DNA from: Bacteroidaceae bacterium
GTDB taxonomy: Bacteria > Bacteroidota > Bacteroidia > Bacteroidales > Bacteroidaceae
Reading direction: 5' to 3'
Length of the DNA: 64,000 nucleotides
NCBI GenBank assembly: GCA_017619335.1
Contig: JAFZSP010000091.1
Coordinates: 1-64,000 of the forward strand
Shown here one piece after another: positions 8,353 through 16,295 of the stretch. The translations under genes were made by a program, and so were the position numbers. The notes under the pieces were generated by a model, which was not told where the DNA came from, did no database searches, and was given only the letters and a program-made list of their open reading frames with translations. Numbering within the stretch: the stretch's first letter is position 1; each line of letters starts with the position of its first letter.

Positions 8353-8442
8353 TCCGGTCGCCGCCTCTCTGTGCCCTCCACCTCCTCTGTGCTCTCGAAG
8401 GGAGTGTATATTGAGGACGGGAAGAAGAGAGTGAGGAAGTGA
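8353..8442 (+). pseudogene. Orphan C-terminal sorting-tail fragment
   Basis: These 30 codons read SGRRLSVPSTSSVLSKGVYI plus EDGKKRVRK and a TGA, but no start or upstream gene body precedes them; the frame runs straight out of the higA stop region. The DNA is nearly identical to 261-359 apart from a 9-base deletion and a few substitutions, and close to 7403-7477. It is a relic of a tail-bearing secreted-protein gene or a copy of the tail alone. Confidence 0.75.
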
Positions 8443-8444
8443 AA

Positions 8445-8481
8445 AACTTGCCCGCGTCACCATTGATGACGCGGGCAAGTT
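8445..8481 (-). terminator. Bidirectional rho-independent terminator
   Basis: AACTTGCCCGCGTCA (8445-8459) pairs perfectly with TGACGCGGGCAAGTT (8467-8481) around a 7-base loop. On the minus strand it is followed by TTTTTC, so it ends the fumarase transcript. On the plus strand a shorter TTT follows, so it may also end the higBA transcript. Confidence 0.9.
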
Positions 8482-8499
8482 TATGTATGGCACTGCGGC

Positions 8500-10146
8500 T
8501 TAGTTCTTGCAGCAGAGGGGCTTCAGCTGTTTGAAGAAGTCGTTGCCCTTGTCATCCACGAGGATGAAGGCCGGGAAGTCCTCGACCTCGATCTTCCAGA
8601 TGGCTTCCATTCCGAGTTCGGGATATTCCACACACTCGATGCTCTTGATGCTGCTCTGGCTGAGGACTGCTGCCACACCGCCGATGCTGCCCAGATAGAA
8701 GCCACCATGCTTCTGGCAGGCATCTGTCACGGCTTGTGAGCGGTTGCCCTTGGCAATCATCACGAGGCTGGCGCCAAGACTCTGGAACTCATCCACGTAG
8801 GGATCCATACGGTTGGCAGTGGTGGGACCCATGGAGCCGCAGGGGTAACCTGCCGGTGTCTTGGCGGGGCCTGCATAGAGAACAGGATAGTCCTTGAAGT
8901 ACTGAGGCATAGGCTCACCGGCATCGATGCGTGCTTTCAGCTTGGCATGTGCGATGTCGCGGGCCACGATGATGGTGCCCTTCAGGTTGACGCGAGTGGA
9001 GACAGGATACTTGGTCAGTTCCCGACGCACTGCATCGATGCCCTGATTCAGGTCGATGACGATGGTGTCTTTGCCTTCTCCAGCCTGTGCGTATTCAGCG
9101 GGAATCAGCTCGGAGGGGTTGCTGTCCATCTTCTCTAACCAGATACCGTCACGGTTAATCTTGGCCTTGATGTTGCGGTCGGCAGAGCAGCTGACGCCCA
9201 TACCGATGGGACAGCTGGCACCGTGACGAGGCAGACGGATGACACGGATGTCGTGGGCCACATACTTGCCGCCGAACTGTGCGCCGAGTCCGATATTATG
9301 AGCCTCTTTCAACAGTTTCTTCTCCAGATCCACATCACGGAAGGCGCGACCTGTCTCGTCACCCGTGGTGGGCAAACTGTCATAGTACTTGATACTGGCC
9401 AGTTTCACCGTCAGCAGGTTCTTCTCTGCACTGGTGCCGCCGATGACGAAGGCGATGTGATAGGGCGGGCAGGCTGCTGTGCCCAGGCTCTTCATCTTCT
9501 CCACAAGGAACGGGATGAGCGTGCCCTCGTTCTGGATGGTGGCCTTGGTCATCGGATAGAAGTAGGTCTTGTTGGCCGAGCCGCCGCCCTTGGCCACCAT
9601 GACGAAGCGGTATTCTGCGCCCTCGCAAGCTTCGATATCAATCTGTGCGGGCAGGTTACAGCGGGTATTCACCTCATCATACATATTAAGAGGTGCGTTC
9701 TGTGAGTAGCGCAGGTTGTCCTGTGTGAAGGTGTTGAAGACACCACGGGAGAGTGCTTCCTCGTCCTCGAAACCTGTCCACACCTGCTGGCCCTTCTCCC
9801 CATGGATGATGGCGGTGCCGGTGTCCTGACAGAAGGGAAGAATGCCCCGGGCTGCCACCTCGGCATTGCGCAGGAACTGCAGAGCCACATATTTATCGTT
9901 CTCGCTGGCCTCGGGGTCGTTCAGGATGGCGGCCACCTGCAGGTTGTGCTCACGGCGCAGCATGAACTCCACATCGTGGAAGCCCTGCTGGGCCAGCAGC
10001 GTCAGCGCTTCGGGAGAGACCTTTACGATCTCCTTGCCCTCAAACTCTGAAAGGGTCACGCCCTCCTTCGTCAGAAGGCGGTACTCGGTTTTGTCTTCGC
10101 CCAGTTGAAACATCGGGGCGTACTTGAAATCGGGAATGTTAGCCAT
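8500..10146 (-). CDS. Class I fumarate hydratase (iron-sulfur, FumA/FumB type)
   Basis: The 548-residue enzyme interconverts fumarate and malate in the cytoplasm. It has the fused alpha (N-terminal) and beta (C-terminal) halves of FumA/FumB. Candidate 4Fe-4S ligands are Cys106 ([10 protein letters not shown]), Cys226 ([10 protein letters not shown]) and Cys312/Cys320 ([12 protein letters not shown]). The beta half carries [19 protein letters not shown], typical of the family. Length agrees with E. coli FumA. In a Prevotella-like anaerobe it would work in the reductive branch from oxaloacetate to succinate. It lies 34 bases after a lipoprotein gene and 3' of the nucleotidyltransferase/PLP fusion gene; no promoter was seen directly before it, so the three may be co-transcribed. 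A strong terminator follows. Confidence 0.95.
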   Translation of the reverse strand: MANIPDFKYAPMFQLGEDKTEYRLLTKEGVTLSEFEGKEIVKVSPEALTLLAQQGFHDVEFMLRREHNLQVAAILNDPEASENDKYVALQFLRNAEVAARGILPFCQDTGTAIIHGEKGQQVWTGFEDEEALSRGVFNTFTQDNLRYSQNAPLNMYDEVNTRCNLPAQIDIEACEGAEYRFVMVAKGGGSANKTYFYPMTKATIQNEGTLIPFLVEKMKSLGTAACPPYHIAFVIGGTSAEKNLLTVKLASIKYYDSLPTTGDETGRAFRDVDLEKKLLKEAHNIGLGAQFGGKYVAHDIRVIRLPRHGASCPIGMGVSCSADRNIKAKINRDGIWLEKMDSNPSELIPAEYAQAGEGKDTIVIDLNQGIDAVRRELTKYPVSTRVNLKGTIIVARDIAHAKLKARIDAGEPMPQYFKDYPVLYAGPAKTPAGYPCGSMGPTTANRMDPYVDEFQSLGASLVMIAKGNRSQAVTDACQKHGGFYLGSIGGVAAVLSQSSIKSIECVEYPELGMEAIWKIEVEDFPAFILVDDKGNDFFKQLKPLCCKN

Positions 10147-10180
10147 AAATGGTAAAGATGTTATATGAGAGATTGATTAT

Positions 10181-10561
10181 TTATTTCCTGAATTTGAAGC
10201 TGTTGCCGTAACGGTCAACCATATCCAACTCGCTGCCACTGATATTTTGCACTTCCAGTTTGGCAGCTTCTTTCTGGTCATAATCAAGGATAAGCCAGCT
10301 GACAATCTGTCCATTGCCCTTGTGCTCATATCTATAGTTACCCTTGCCGTTGTAGCGGAGTATATGGCAGGTGAAGCTGAACTTCTCGTCCTCGGTCAGA
10401 ACCAGGACATCTTTAAAATTGTCTGTCTCGTGTGTCCAAGTGCCAATGAGCTGGGAGCGGACCTCACTCTCGCTCTTCTCACAAGCGGAGAACAGCAGGC
10501 CGCAGCAGGCAGAAAGGAAGCATGCAACCATTACAGTAAGAATCGTGTTTCTTTTTTTCAT
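10181..10561 (-). CDS. Small lipoprotein, lipocalin-like
   Basis: The 126-residue protein has a long signal (MKKRNTILTVMVACFLSACC) and a probable lipobox at LFSAC, so the mature chain starts near Cys27. The remaining ~100 residues begin LIGTWTHETDNFKDVLVLTE and end in short beta-strands (KLEVQNISGSELDMVDRYGN). This opening resembles the GxW motif of lipocalin-like Bacteroidetes lipoproteins. There is a second Cys pair at about 19-20, so the cleavage site is not certain. It lies between two metabolic genes with short gaps (12 and 34 bases). No function is claimed. Confidence 0.7.
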   Translation of the reverse strand: MKKRNTILTVMVACFLSACCGLLFSACEKSESEVRSQLIGTWTHETDNFKDVLVLTEDEKFSFTCHILRYNGKGNYRYEHKGNGQIVSWLILDYDQKEAAKLEVQNISGSELDMVDRYGNSFKFRK

Positions 10562-10573
10562 ATCTAATTGATT

Positions 10574-12391
10574 TTAGGGGTTATCCAATTCCTTGAAAGC
10601 TTGAATGAAGCGGGCGTTATCCTCATGACTGCGCACAGCGATGCGCATATACTGCCGGCCGTCAAAACCCTGCTTGTCTGAGCAGTCACGTACGAGGATG
10701 TTGTACTTCTTCAACATCGTCAGCACCAGCTGGTTAGCATTCTTCGGCGGGAGGATTTCACAGAGGAAATAGTTGGCCTGGGAAGGCATCACACGCAGGA
10801 AACTGATCTGTCGCAACTGACGCTCGAAGTCTTCACGTTCGGCGATGAACCGCTCACAGGCACGCTGGTAGTCCTTCTCGTATTTCGTGAAGATCTGCAT
10901 GAAGTACTCGGCAAAGGAGTTGATGTTCCAGATGCTGACCACCTTCTTCAGGCGTGCTATCATCGCTGTGTCTGCCGAGCAGAGGATGCCCAACCGGATG
11001 CCCGGGACGCCGTAGCTCTTGCTGATACTCTTCATCACCATCATCTGCGGGTGGGCTTCCAGAAGGTCATTGTGCAGCAGGGAGTTCTGCTCATAACCCA
11101 CGCTGAAATCCACGAAGCTCTCATCCACAATCAGCCTTGAGCCTTGCTGCTGACACCATTCGGCCAGACGCAACACGTCGGCCTTCGGGATAAAGTTGCC
11201 GGAGGGGTTGTCAGGGTTGATTAACAAGAGGTTATCTGCATGATGCTGTCCGAAGAAGTCCATCAGATCCTGCGCCGTATAGCGGTAGTCGGGATGCTGA
11301 GGAATGAAAGTCACGAGGCTGTTTTTGTCCCGCCGATTGGGGTACTCCTCAAAGGTCGGGCGGGTGATACCCAGGGTGCCGGGCAGCTGCTCCATCAGTA
11401 CCTTGATGAGCTCGGCAGCGCCATTGCCGGGGATGATGTATTCCTCCTTCACGCCCCAGCACTTACTGGCCAGCAGCGTGTTCACCTTCATGCCGGAGGG
11501 GTACTCGGAAATGAGCGTGCGGAAGTAGGCTTCCAACTCATCGATAAGGCGTGACTCGGCGAAGAAAGGATTCACCAAATAACAGTAATCCAGCATCTTG
11601 GGGAAGCGCCAGAAGCCGCCGAAACGACCATAGTACTTGCGCAGCACGTCCTTCTCGTCGGCAAACAACGCCTCGGCGATATCCAGATCCTGCTTGTCGT
11701 CTATCTCATACCATTTCTCCGTTGTCACTGGCAGGGCTTTCAGGTCGTGGCTGTTCAGGAAAGTGATGATGCGGAGCACATTCTCGTAATACTCATTGTT
11801 GCCCACGGCCTTCGTGTAGGCCTCCAGGAATGGCACGTACTTCGTCTGTGTGAATTCGCGGGAGAACTTATAAAGGTTGATAGTCTTGTAATAGGAGTCT
11901 GTCTCGTGGTAGTCAAAGGCGGCCTTGGGGACAAAGTTCACGATGTTGTTGTCACCATCTATGCGCACCATCGTGCCGTCCATCCAACTCTCATACTTAG
12001 CCACAAGGGCGAGGTTTGGATAGGGATTGTCTATCAGGAGGTTCAGCACACCGTCATCGAAAATCAGGTCGCTCTCGATGAGGAGCGTGTCATCCTCCAT
12101 AAGCTCCTGCTTGGCCAGTGCCAAGGAGTAGATGTTATTGGTGCGGTCATAAATGGGGTTGTTCACATACTTGATGGGGAGTCCGCACCGTTCTGTGCCC
12201 AAGTACTCCATCAGTCGCTCACCTTCATAACCCACGACCATCACCACCCGCCGGATGGGAAGCTCTGCCAACTGACGGAACATCCTGTTTATCAGCTTTG
12301 TGCCGTTCACGGGCACCATGCATTTGGTGTTGTGCTGGGTATATTCGCCCAGCCTTCGTCCCATACCTGCGGCCAGTATTATTGCTTGCAT
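10574..12391 (-). CDS. Fused nucleotidyltransferase and PLP aminotransferase/decarboxylase
   Basis: The 605-residue protein has two enzymes in one chain. Residues of about 1-240 are a sugar-phosphate/choline-phosphate type nucleotidyltransferase (MQAIILAAGMGRRLGEYTQH, with KCMVPVNG supplying the substrate-site Lys). Residues of about 245-605 are a fold-type I PLP enzyme of the HisC/CobD group (NPDNPSGN, IVDESFVDF, and the Schiff-base Lys near 455 in SISKSYGVPGIRLG). The same fusion is known for PntC-type 2-aminoethylphosphonate cytidylyltransferases. The CobD-like half could instead decarboxylate phosphoserine or phosphothreonine, so that the whole protein makes a CDP-amino-alcohol. No phosphonate genes are visible nearby. 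It has its own promoter (12420-12451) and heads a likely operon with the lipoprotein and fumarase genes. Confidence 0.85.
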   Translation of the reverse strand: MQAIILAAGMGRRLGEYTQHNTKCMVPVNGTKLINRMFRQLAELPIRRVVMVVGYEGERLMEYLGTERCGLPIKYVNNPIYDRTNNIYSLALAKQELMEDDTLLIESDLIFDDGVLNLLIDNPYPNLALVAKYESWMDGTMVRIDGDNNIVNFVPKAAFDYHETDSYYKTINLYKFSREFTQTKYVPFLEAYTKAVGNNEYYENVLRIITFLNSHDLKALPVTTEKWYEIDDKQDLDIAEALFADEKDVLRKYYGRFGGFWRFPKMLDYCYLVNPFFAESRLIDELEAYFRTLISEYPSGMKVNTLLASKCWGVKEEYIIPGNGAAELIKVLMEQLPGTLGITRPTFEEYPNRRDKNSLVTFIPQHPDYRYTAQDLMDFFGQHHADNLLLINPDNPSGNFIPKADVLRLAEWCQQQGSRLIVDESFVDFSVGYEQNSLLHNDLLEAHPQMMVMKSISKSYGVPGIRLGILCSADTAMIARLKKVVSIWNINSFAEYFMQIFTKYEKDYQRACERFIAEREDFERQLRQISFLRVMPSQANYFLCEILPPKNANQLVLTMLKKYNILVRDCSDKQGFDGRQYMRIAVRSHEDNARFIQAFKELDNP

Positions 12392-12419
12392 GAAGTGTCT
12401 TTTCTTTAGTTTTGCGGCA

Positions 12420-12451
12420 CAAAGATACTGCTGCTTCTTTGTTCTGCCAAA
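12420..12451 (-). promoter_or_regulatory. Promoter of the nucleotidyltransferase/PLP fusion gene
   Basis: On the minus strand, TTTG (complement of 12448-12451), a 20-base spacer, and TATCTTTG (complement of 12420-12427). The start codon at 12391 is 28 bases downstream. Confidence 0.8.
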
Positions 12452-12513
12452 TTTCCTGCGTTAAAAACTCTTACCAAGGGACTTTCGCGTCACTTTCTGT
12501 GTTTCACAGTTGC

Positions 12514-13923
12514 TCATCCGAACAGTGCCCTGAATGCATCCTCCACCCGTCGGCAGGGGATAATCTCGATGTCAAAGGCGTGAGGATTAATGGCTTTGAC
12601 GTTGGCAGAAGGTATCAGGATGCGCCGAAAACCCAACTTCTGGGCCTCGCCCACTCGCTGCTCTATTCGTCCCACGGGACGGATCTCTCCGGAGAGTCCC
12701 ACCTCGCCGCAGAGCGCTGTGTCATGCTCGATGGCGGTATCCACATTGGAAGAGAGGATGGCCGCGATGACGCCCAGGTCGATGGCCGTGTCTGTCACCC
12801 GCAGGCCGCCGGCGATGTTCAGGAACACATCCTTTTGTGCCAGCTTGAAGCCCACGCGCTTCTCCAGCACCGCCAACAGCATGTTTAACCTCCGGTAATC
12901 AAAGCCGTTGGCCGAGCGCTGCGCTGTGCCGTAGGCAGCTGTGCTCACCAGTGCCTGTGTCTCTATCAGGAAAGGCCGCACGCCCTCAATGGCCGCTGCG
13001 ATGGCGATGCCCGAGAGCCCGTCCTGGTTATCGGTCATCAGCAGTTCAGAAGGATTGGCCACTGCCCGCAGACCATCCTGCCGCATCTCATAGATGCCCA
13101 ACTCCGCCGTGCTGCCGAAGCGGTTCTTCTGGGCACGCAGGATGCGGTACAGATAATGTTGGTCACCCTCAAACTGCAACACCGTATCCACGATGTGTTC
13201 CAGCACTTTCGGCCCCGCAATGGTTCCCTCCTTATTAATATGTCCGATGAGGATGATGGCAGGGCCACCGCTCTTCGCATATTTCAGCAGCGCCGCCGCA
13301 CACTCACGAATCTGGCTCAGGCTGCCCGGCGAACTCTCCACCGTCTCTGTGCTCACCGTCTGGATGGAATCGATAATCACCAGATCCGGCTGCTCCGCCT
13401 CTATATGCTGGAAGATGCTCTCTAACGACGTGTCACACACCACCAGAAGGCCCTCCAATTTCTCATTTTTATTCTTTCCTCTTTCATTTTCCACGAGCCT
13501 CTCCGCCCTCATCTTCAACTGCCGGGCGCTCTCCTCTCCGCTGACATACAGCACCTTCCGGTCCTGCAACCGCAGCACTGTCTGCAACACCAGGGTGCTT
13601 TTCCCGATGCCCGGTTCTCCACCCAACAGCACCAGCGACCCAGGCACCAGGCCGCCGCCCAGCACGCGGTTCAGTTCCTCGTCGTGCAAGTCAATCCGAG
13701 GCTCTGCACCCGCCTCTATCTCCGACAACGGGATGGGACGGGAGCTGGCACTCCCCTGCAGTCCACCTGCCGTCCTCACCACTTGGGGTGAGTTGGACGG
13801 GAGCTTTTTTTCCCGGAACTCCTTAAACGTGTTCCATTGTCCGCAGGACGGGCACCGCCCCATCCATTTGGCACTTTCCTGTCCGCAGTAGTCGCAGACA
13901 TACATCAATCGGTCTTTTGCCAT
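12514..13923 (-). CDS. radA: DNA repair protein RadA
   Basis: The 469-residue protein is a RecA-like branch-migration ATPase acting on recombination intermediates. It has an N-terminal zinc finger (Cys10, Cys13, Cys24, Cys27 in CDYCGQ and CPSCGQW), Walker A GGEPGIGKST at 101-110, the RadA-specific KNRFGS motif near 264-269, and a C-terminal Lon-protease-like domain. The start at 13923 (MAKDRLMYVC) is chosen over 13944 because it gives the usual RadA N-terminus and because the -7 box lies at 13944-13951. A -7 element is present but the -33 box is weak. Single gene; its end lies about 60 bases from the promoter of the downstream fusion gene. Confidence 0.96.
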   Translation of the reverse strand: MAKDRLMYVCDYCGQESAKWMGRCPSCGQWNTFKEFREKKLPSNSPQVVRTAGGLQGSASSRPIPLSEIEAGAEPRIDLHDEELNRVLGGGLVPGSLVLLGGEPGIGKSTLVLQTVLRLQDRKVLYVSGEESARQLKMRAERLVENERGKNKNEKLEGLLVVCDTSLESIFQHIEAEQPDLVIIDSIQTVSTETVESSPGSLSQIRECAAALLKYAKSGGPAIILIGHINKEGTIAGPKVLEHIVDTVLQFEGDQHYLYRILRAQKNRFGSTAELGIYEMRQDGLRAVANPSELLMTDNQDGLSGIAIAAAIEGVRPFLIETQALVSTAAYGTAQRSANGFDYRRLNMLLAVLEKRVGFKLAQKDVFLNIAGGLRVTDTAIDLGVIAAILSSNVDTAIEHDTALCGEVGLSGEIRPVGRIEQRVGEAQKLGFRRILIPSANVKAINPHAFDIEIIPCRRVEDAFRALFG

Positions 13924-13943
13924 AATCTTCAACTTTTCGGGCA

Positions 13944-13951
13944 CAAAGATA
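13944..13951 (-). promoter_or_regulatory. -7 element of the radA promoter
   Basis: The complement of CAAAGATA reads TATCTTTG, 20 bases before the radA ATG. No TTTG is found 20 bases further upstream, so only the -7 half is supported. Confidence 0.5.
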
Positions 13952-14041
13952 CAACATTTCTCCCAACCAGCGCAGTTTTTCCCTGATAATTTTGGTTCAT
14001 CCTATAAAAAACCATAAAAATCCAGTCCATTGGATGACTCC

Positions 14042-15205
14042 TCACCAGAGGCTGCGCAGTTTGTTACGCCATTTCTTCAGCAGGGAGAAAGAGGTGGCGT
14101 TGCCTTGCACCAGCTTCACGAGGAAGCGGGAAGTGCGGGCTCCCACCACGCCACTGCCAGCCACGATAACGGCGGGGACACTACTCATGGCTTCCAGCAT
14201 CGCCTGCCGCTTCACGGTGCGCTTGTTCTGAATGCCCTTCAACGCTTTGGAACCTTGCTGGAGATAAGTCCGAGTGATGTAGCCGATACGGAGCGTCATC
14301 AGTGCATTGACGGTACCGTCAAGTGCTGCCCCGATGACCACCCCGGGAATCTTGATGCGACGCAAAACAGAGTAGAGCGAGAGACCCTCCGAGTCACTCA
14401 GCTGGTCGCCGAGATCCACGTCATCTGGGTCGATATCTGCCAGGTCGTCGGCCACAGCATCAGAGGAAGCGTCCAGGTCGCCGAAGTCGAAGGGAGCCAC
14501 GCTGGAGGTCGTCGTCAGCGCTTCGGAAATGGCGTAGGTGATGAGGGCCGTGGTCAAGATGCTGGTGTACATTCTGAAGAGCTGACGGTGGGACGGGCGG
14601 AAACCCGATGCCAGGATGATGTCATGGATCATCCTCAAGTTCAGATACATCACGCTGACCGTGTCGAAGCGGCTGTTCTGGGAGATGGCAGTAATCATAA
14701 AGACAGACTTGGCCCACTCCCGGATGCGGCCGTTCACGCCGAGCACCCCCAGTTCCTTGTCCCCCTTGAATCGCAGGTCCAGCTCTGCCTGGATGATCTC
14801 GCGGAGTTTGGCCTCATCCGTGGCAGCAGCCGTCAGCGCCTGCTGCAACTGTCGTTGGTGCTCGCGGCGCAGGCTGGTCTGCGCACTCCCATCCAACTTC
14901 TGATTGTCATCAGAGAGGTAGCCGCAGTGCTCGCTCAGCTTCTTCCCAAAGGCAAAGAGCTGTTTCGCATTTCCTCTTTCATCAATGCTCAGTGCCGGCA
15001 ACTGCGGCGCACGATGGATGCGCACGATAGGGTACAAGATGTAATACCCCACCAGCAGCAGTATCACCCCGTAAAACACATATTCCATCCACCACAGATG
15101 TGTCACCTGCGCCAACTTCTCGCCCACAATAATGATATTGCCCGTCACCATCAGCGCGAGCAAACCCAGGAATATCCCAATGATAATAAACAGATTACGT
15201 CTCAT
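14042..15205 (-). CDS. DUF697-type membrane protein
   Basis: The 387-residue protein has two N-terminal membrane helices (about 5-25 LFIIIGIFLGLLALMVTGNI and about 40-62), a helical cytoplasmic middle, and a C-terminal half of DUF697/YcjF type (about 190-345) with weakly hydrophobic helices (TSILTTALITYAISEAL, IKIPGVVIGAALDGTVNALM). An acidic insert (about 245-275, DASSDAVADDLADIDPDDVD) separates these. DUF697 proteins usually accompany or are fused to small GTPases, but no GTPase is next to this one. It is the last gene of a minus-strand run that starts with TIR and RyR-channel genes, so a membrane role with them is possible. The gap from the TIR gene is 83 bases and holds a possible relic of a third TIR gene. 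Confidence 0.7.
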   Translation of the reverse strand: MRRNLFIIIGIFLGLLALMVTGNIIIVGEKLAQVTHLWWMEYVFYGVILLLVGYYILYPIVRIHRAPQLPALSIDERGNAKQLFAFGKKLSEHCGYLSDDNQKLDGSAQTSLRREHQRQLQQALTAAATDEAKLREIIQAELDLRFKGDKELGVLGVNGRIREWAKSVFMITAISQNSRFDTVSVMYLNLRMIHDIILASGFRPSHRQLFRMYTSILTTALITYAISEALTTTSSVAPFDFGDLDASSDAVADDLADIDPDDVDLGDQLSDSEGLSLYSVLRRIKIPGVVIGAALDGTVNALMTLRIGYITRTYLQQGSKALKGIQNKRTVKRQAMLEAMSSVPAVIVAGSGVVGARTSRFLVKLVQGNATSFSLLKKWRNKLRSLW

Positions 15206-15242
15206 CGTTTTTTAATCTCTCAGCATTTCTATCAAATCAGCA

Positions 15243-15270
15243 TACGTGTACTGAATATCTTTCTTTGCAT
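15243..15270 (-). pseudogene. Possible relic of a TIR-gene start
   Basis: Read on the minus strand from 15270, ATGCAAAGAAAGATATTCA differs at one base from the first 19 bases of the TIR-Sel1 gene (starting at 20264), and the short sequence before the ATG is also alike (AGTC against TGTC). The frame gives MQRKIFSTRMLI and a stop. It looks like the beginning of a deleted paralogous TIR gene in the 83-base gap between the TIR and DUF697 genes. The match is short, so chance cannot be excluded. Confidence 0.35.
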
Positions 15271-15288
15271 GACTATTGTTTTTTAACC

Positions 15289-16284
15289 TCACGTCATCTG
15301 ATCCCAGCCGGAGCGGCCGTTCTTTTTCAGGCAGAAGGCGAGGCAGATGAGGGTGATGTGAATGAGGACGAAGAGGAACAGATAGGGATGGAAGCCTATG
15401 AAATTCCAAGTCTCCATTTCTTTACCAAGATTGTAAAGCATCTGATAACGCATGGAGACAGGAGTCTGCAGTTGGGAGATTGTATCCCAATTAACATATA
15501 AATACTGAGATAGCACCCCTAAAAGATAGATTCCCACAAAATCCAAAACGGCAATGATGCCCAACCAGAAACTCTTGTGCGTTCTCAACTGTATGGTGGC
15601 ATATAACGAGAAAAAAACAATGATAAGCAGAACCACATGACTCAACTCCAGATGATTGTAAAAAGCCAGACAGCCAAACAACAACATCCAAAGAAGCATT
15701 ATAAAAATAATGACAAACATGGTCATCTGAAGTGCCAACCCCATATTGATGAGCGGATGAAAGTCTTCAGAAAACAAGCCGGAGAGCAGTCCGTTTGTCT
15801 TTGGGCAATCAGAAGTGACAGAACGACCGACGGGACTCATGTTTTGCCTGTGGGTCCCTGTTTCATCTGCTGAACGGGGCATATCGAGCCAAGCACGAAG
15901 GTCTGTAAAAAGCTTCTCACAACGTTCCTCGGAATGAATATCTATGTAATCAATCTTGCCGAAATGGAACTTGAACCAACCGTGTAGGCCTTTATGATCC
16001 AACACCACAGGGATGATACGTTTATGCTCTTCTTCAGCATAATACACCTCCCGTTTAGTCCATTCAGACTGCAAAGACTGCTCGGAAAGCATGAACAGCA
16101 GAATCTCGCAACCGTCAATGGCATGAATGATTACATCTTCAAACTGTGAGCCACTCTCGATGCCCTCCAAGTCTATCCAGCATTTCTCCTGCAGTTCACG
16201 TTCCAGGCGTTCCACAAAGGGAAACACCAGATCCTTGTCATGTCTGCTGTAACTGATGAATATTTTATTCACTGGCTTCTGCAT
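15289..16284 (-). CDS. TIR-domain protein with C-terminal membrane helices
   Basis: The 331-residue protein starts with a TIR domain (residues of about 6-135). It shows KIFISYSRHDKD, CWIDLEGIESGSQFEDVI, the region ILLFMLSEQSLQSEWTKREV with Glu79 at the place of the catalytic NADase glutamate, and RIIPVVLD. A linker of about 40 residues is followed by about four hydrophobic helices (about 185-325, LQMTMFVIIFIMLLWMLLFG and later segments). TIR proteins of bacteria often cleave NAD+ or make ADP-ribose-type signals in immunity. Here the enzyme seems tethered to the membrane. It lies 11 bases after the RCK/RyR channel-like gene, so the two are very likely made together. NADase activity is inferred, not shown. 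Confidence 0.88.
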   Translation of the reverse strand: MQKPVNKIFISYSRHDKDLVFPFVERLERELQEKCWIDLEGIESGSQFEDVIIHAIDGCEILLFMLSEQSLQSEWTKREVYYAEEEHKRIIPVVLDHKGLHGWFKFHFGKIDYIDIHSEERCEKLFTDLRAWLDMPRSADETGTHRQNMSPVGRSVTSDCPKTNGLLSGLFSEDFHPLINMGLALQMTMFVIIFIMLLWMLLFGCLAFYNHLELSHVVLLIIVFFSLYATIQLRTHKSFWLGIIAVLDFVGIYLLGVLSQYLYVNWDTISQLQTPVSMRYQMLYNLGKEMETWNFIGFHPYLFLFVLIHITLICLAFCLKKNGRSGWDQMT

Positions 16285-16295
16285 TATAATCCTTT

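Noticed and set aside
14030..15286. Long plus-strand open frame (418 codons)
   Set aside because: It lies wholly antisense to the DUF697 gene, has His/Arg/Gln-rich composition without domain pattern, and the minus-strand product has clear membrane helices.
15212..15290. Minus-strand frame ending KKDIQYTYADLIEMLRD
   Set aside because: It has no start of its own outside the TIR gene's antisense-free frame and no recognisable similarity; better explained by the relic of a TIR gene start.
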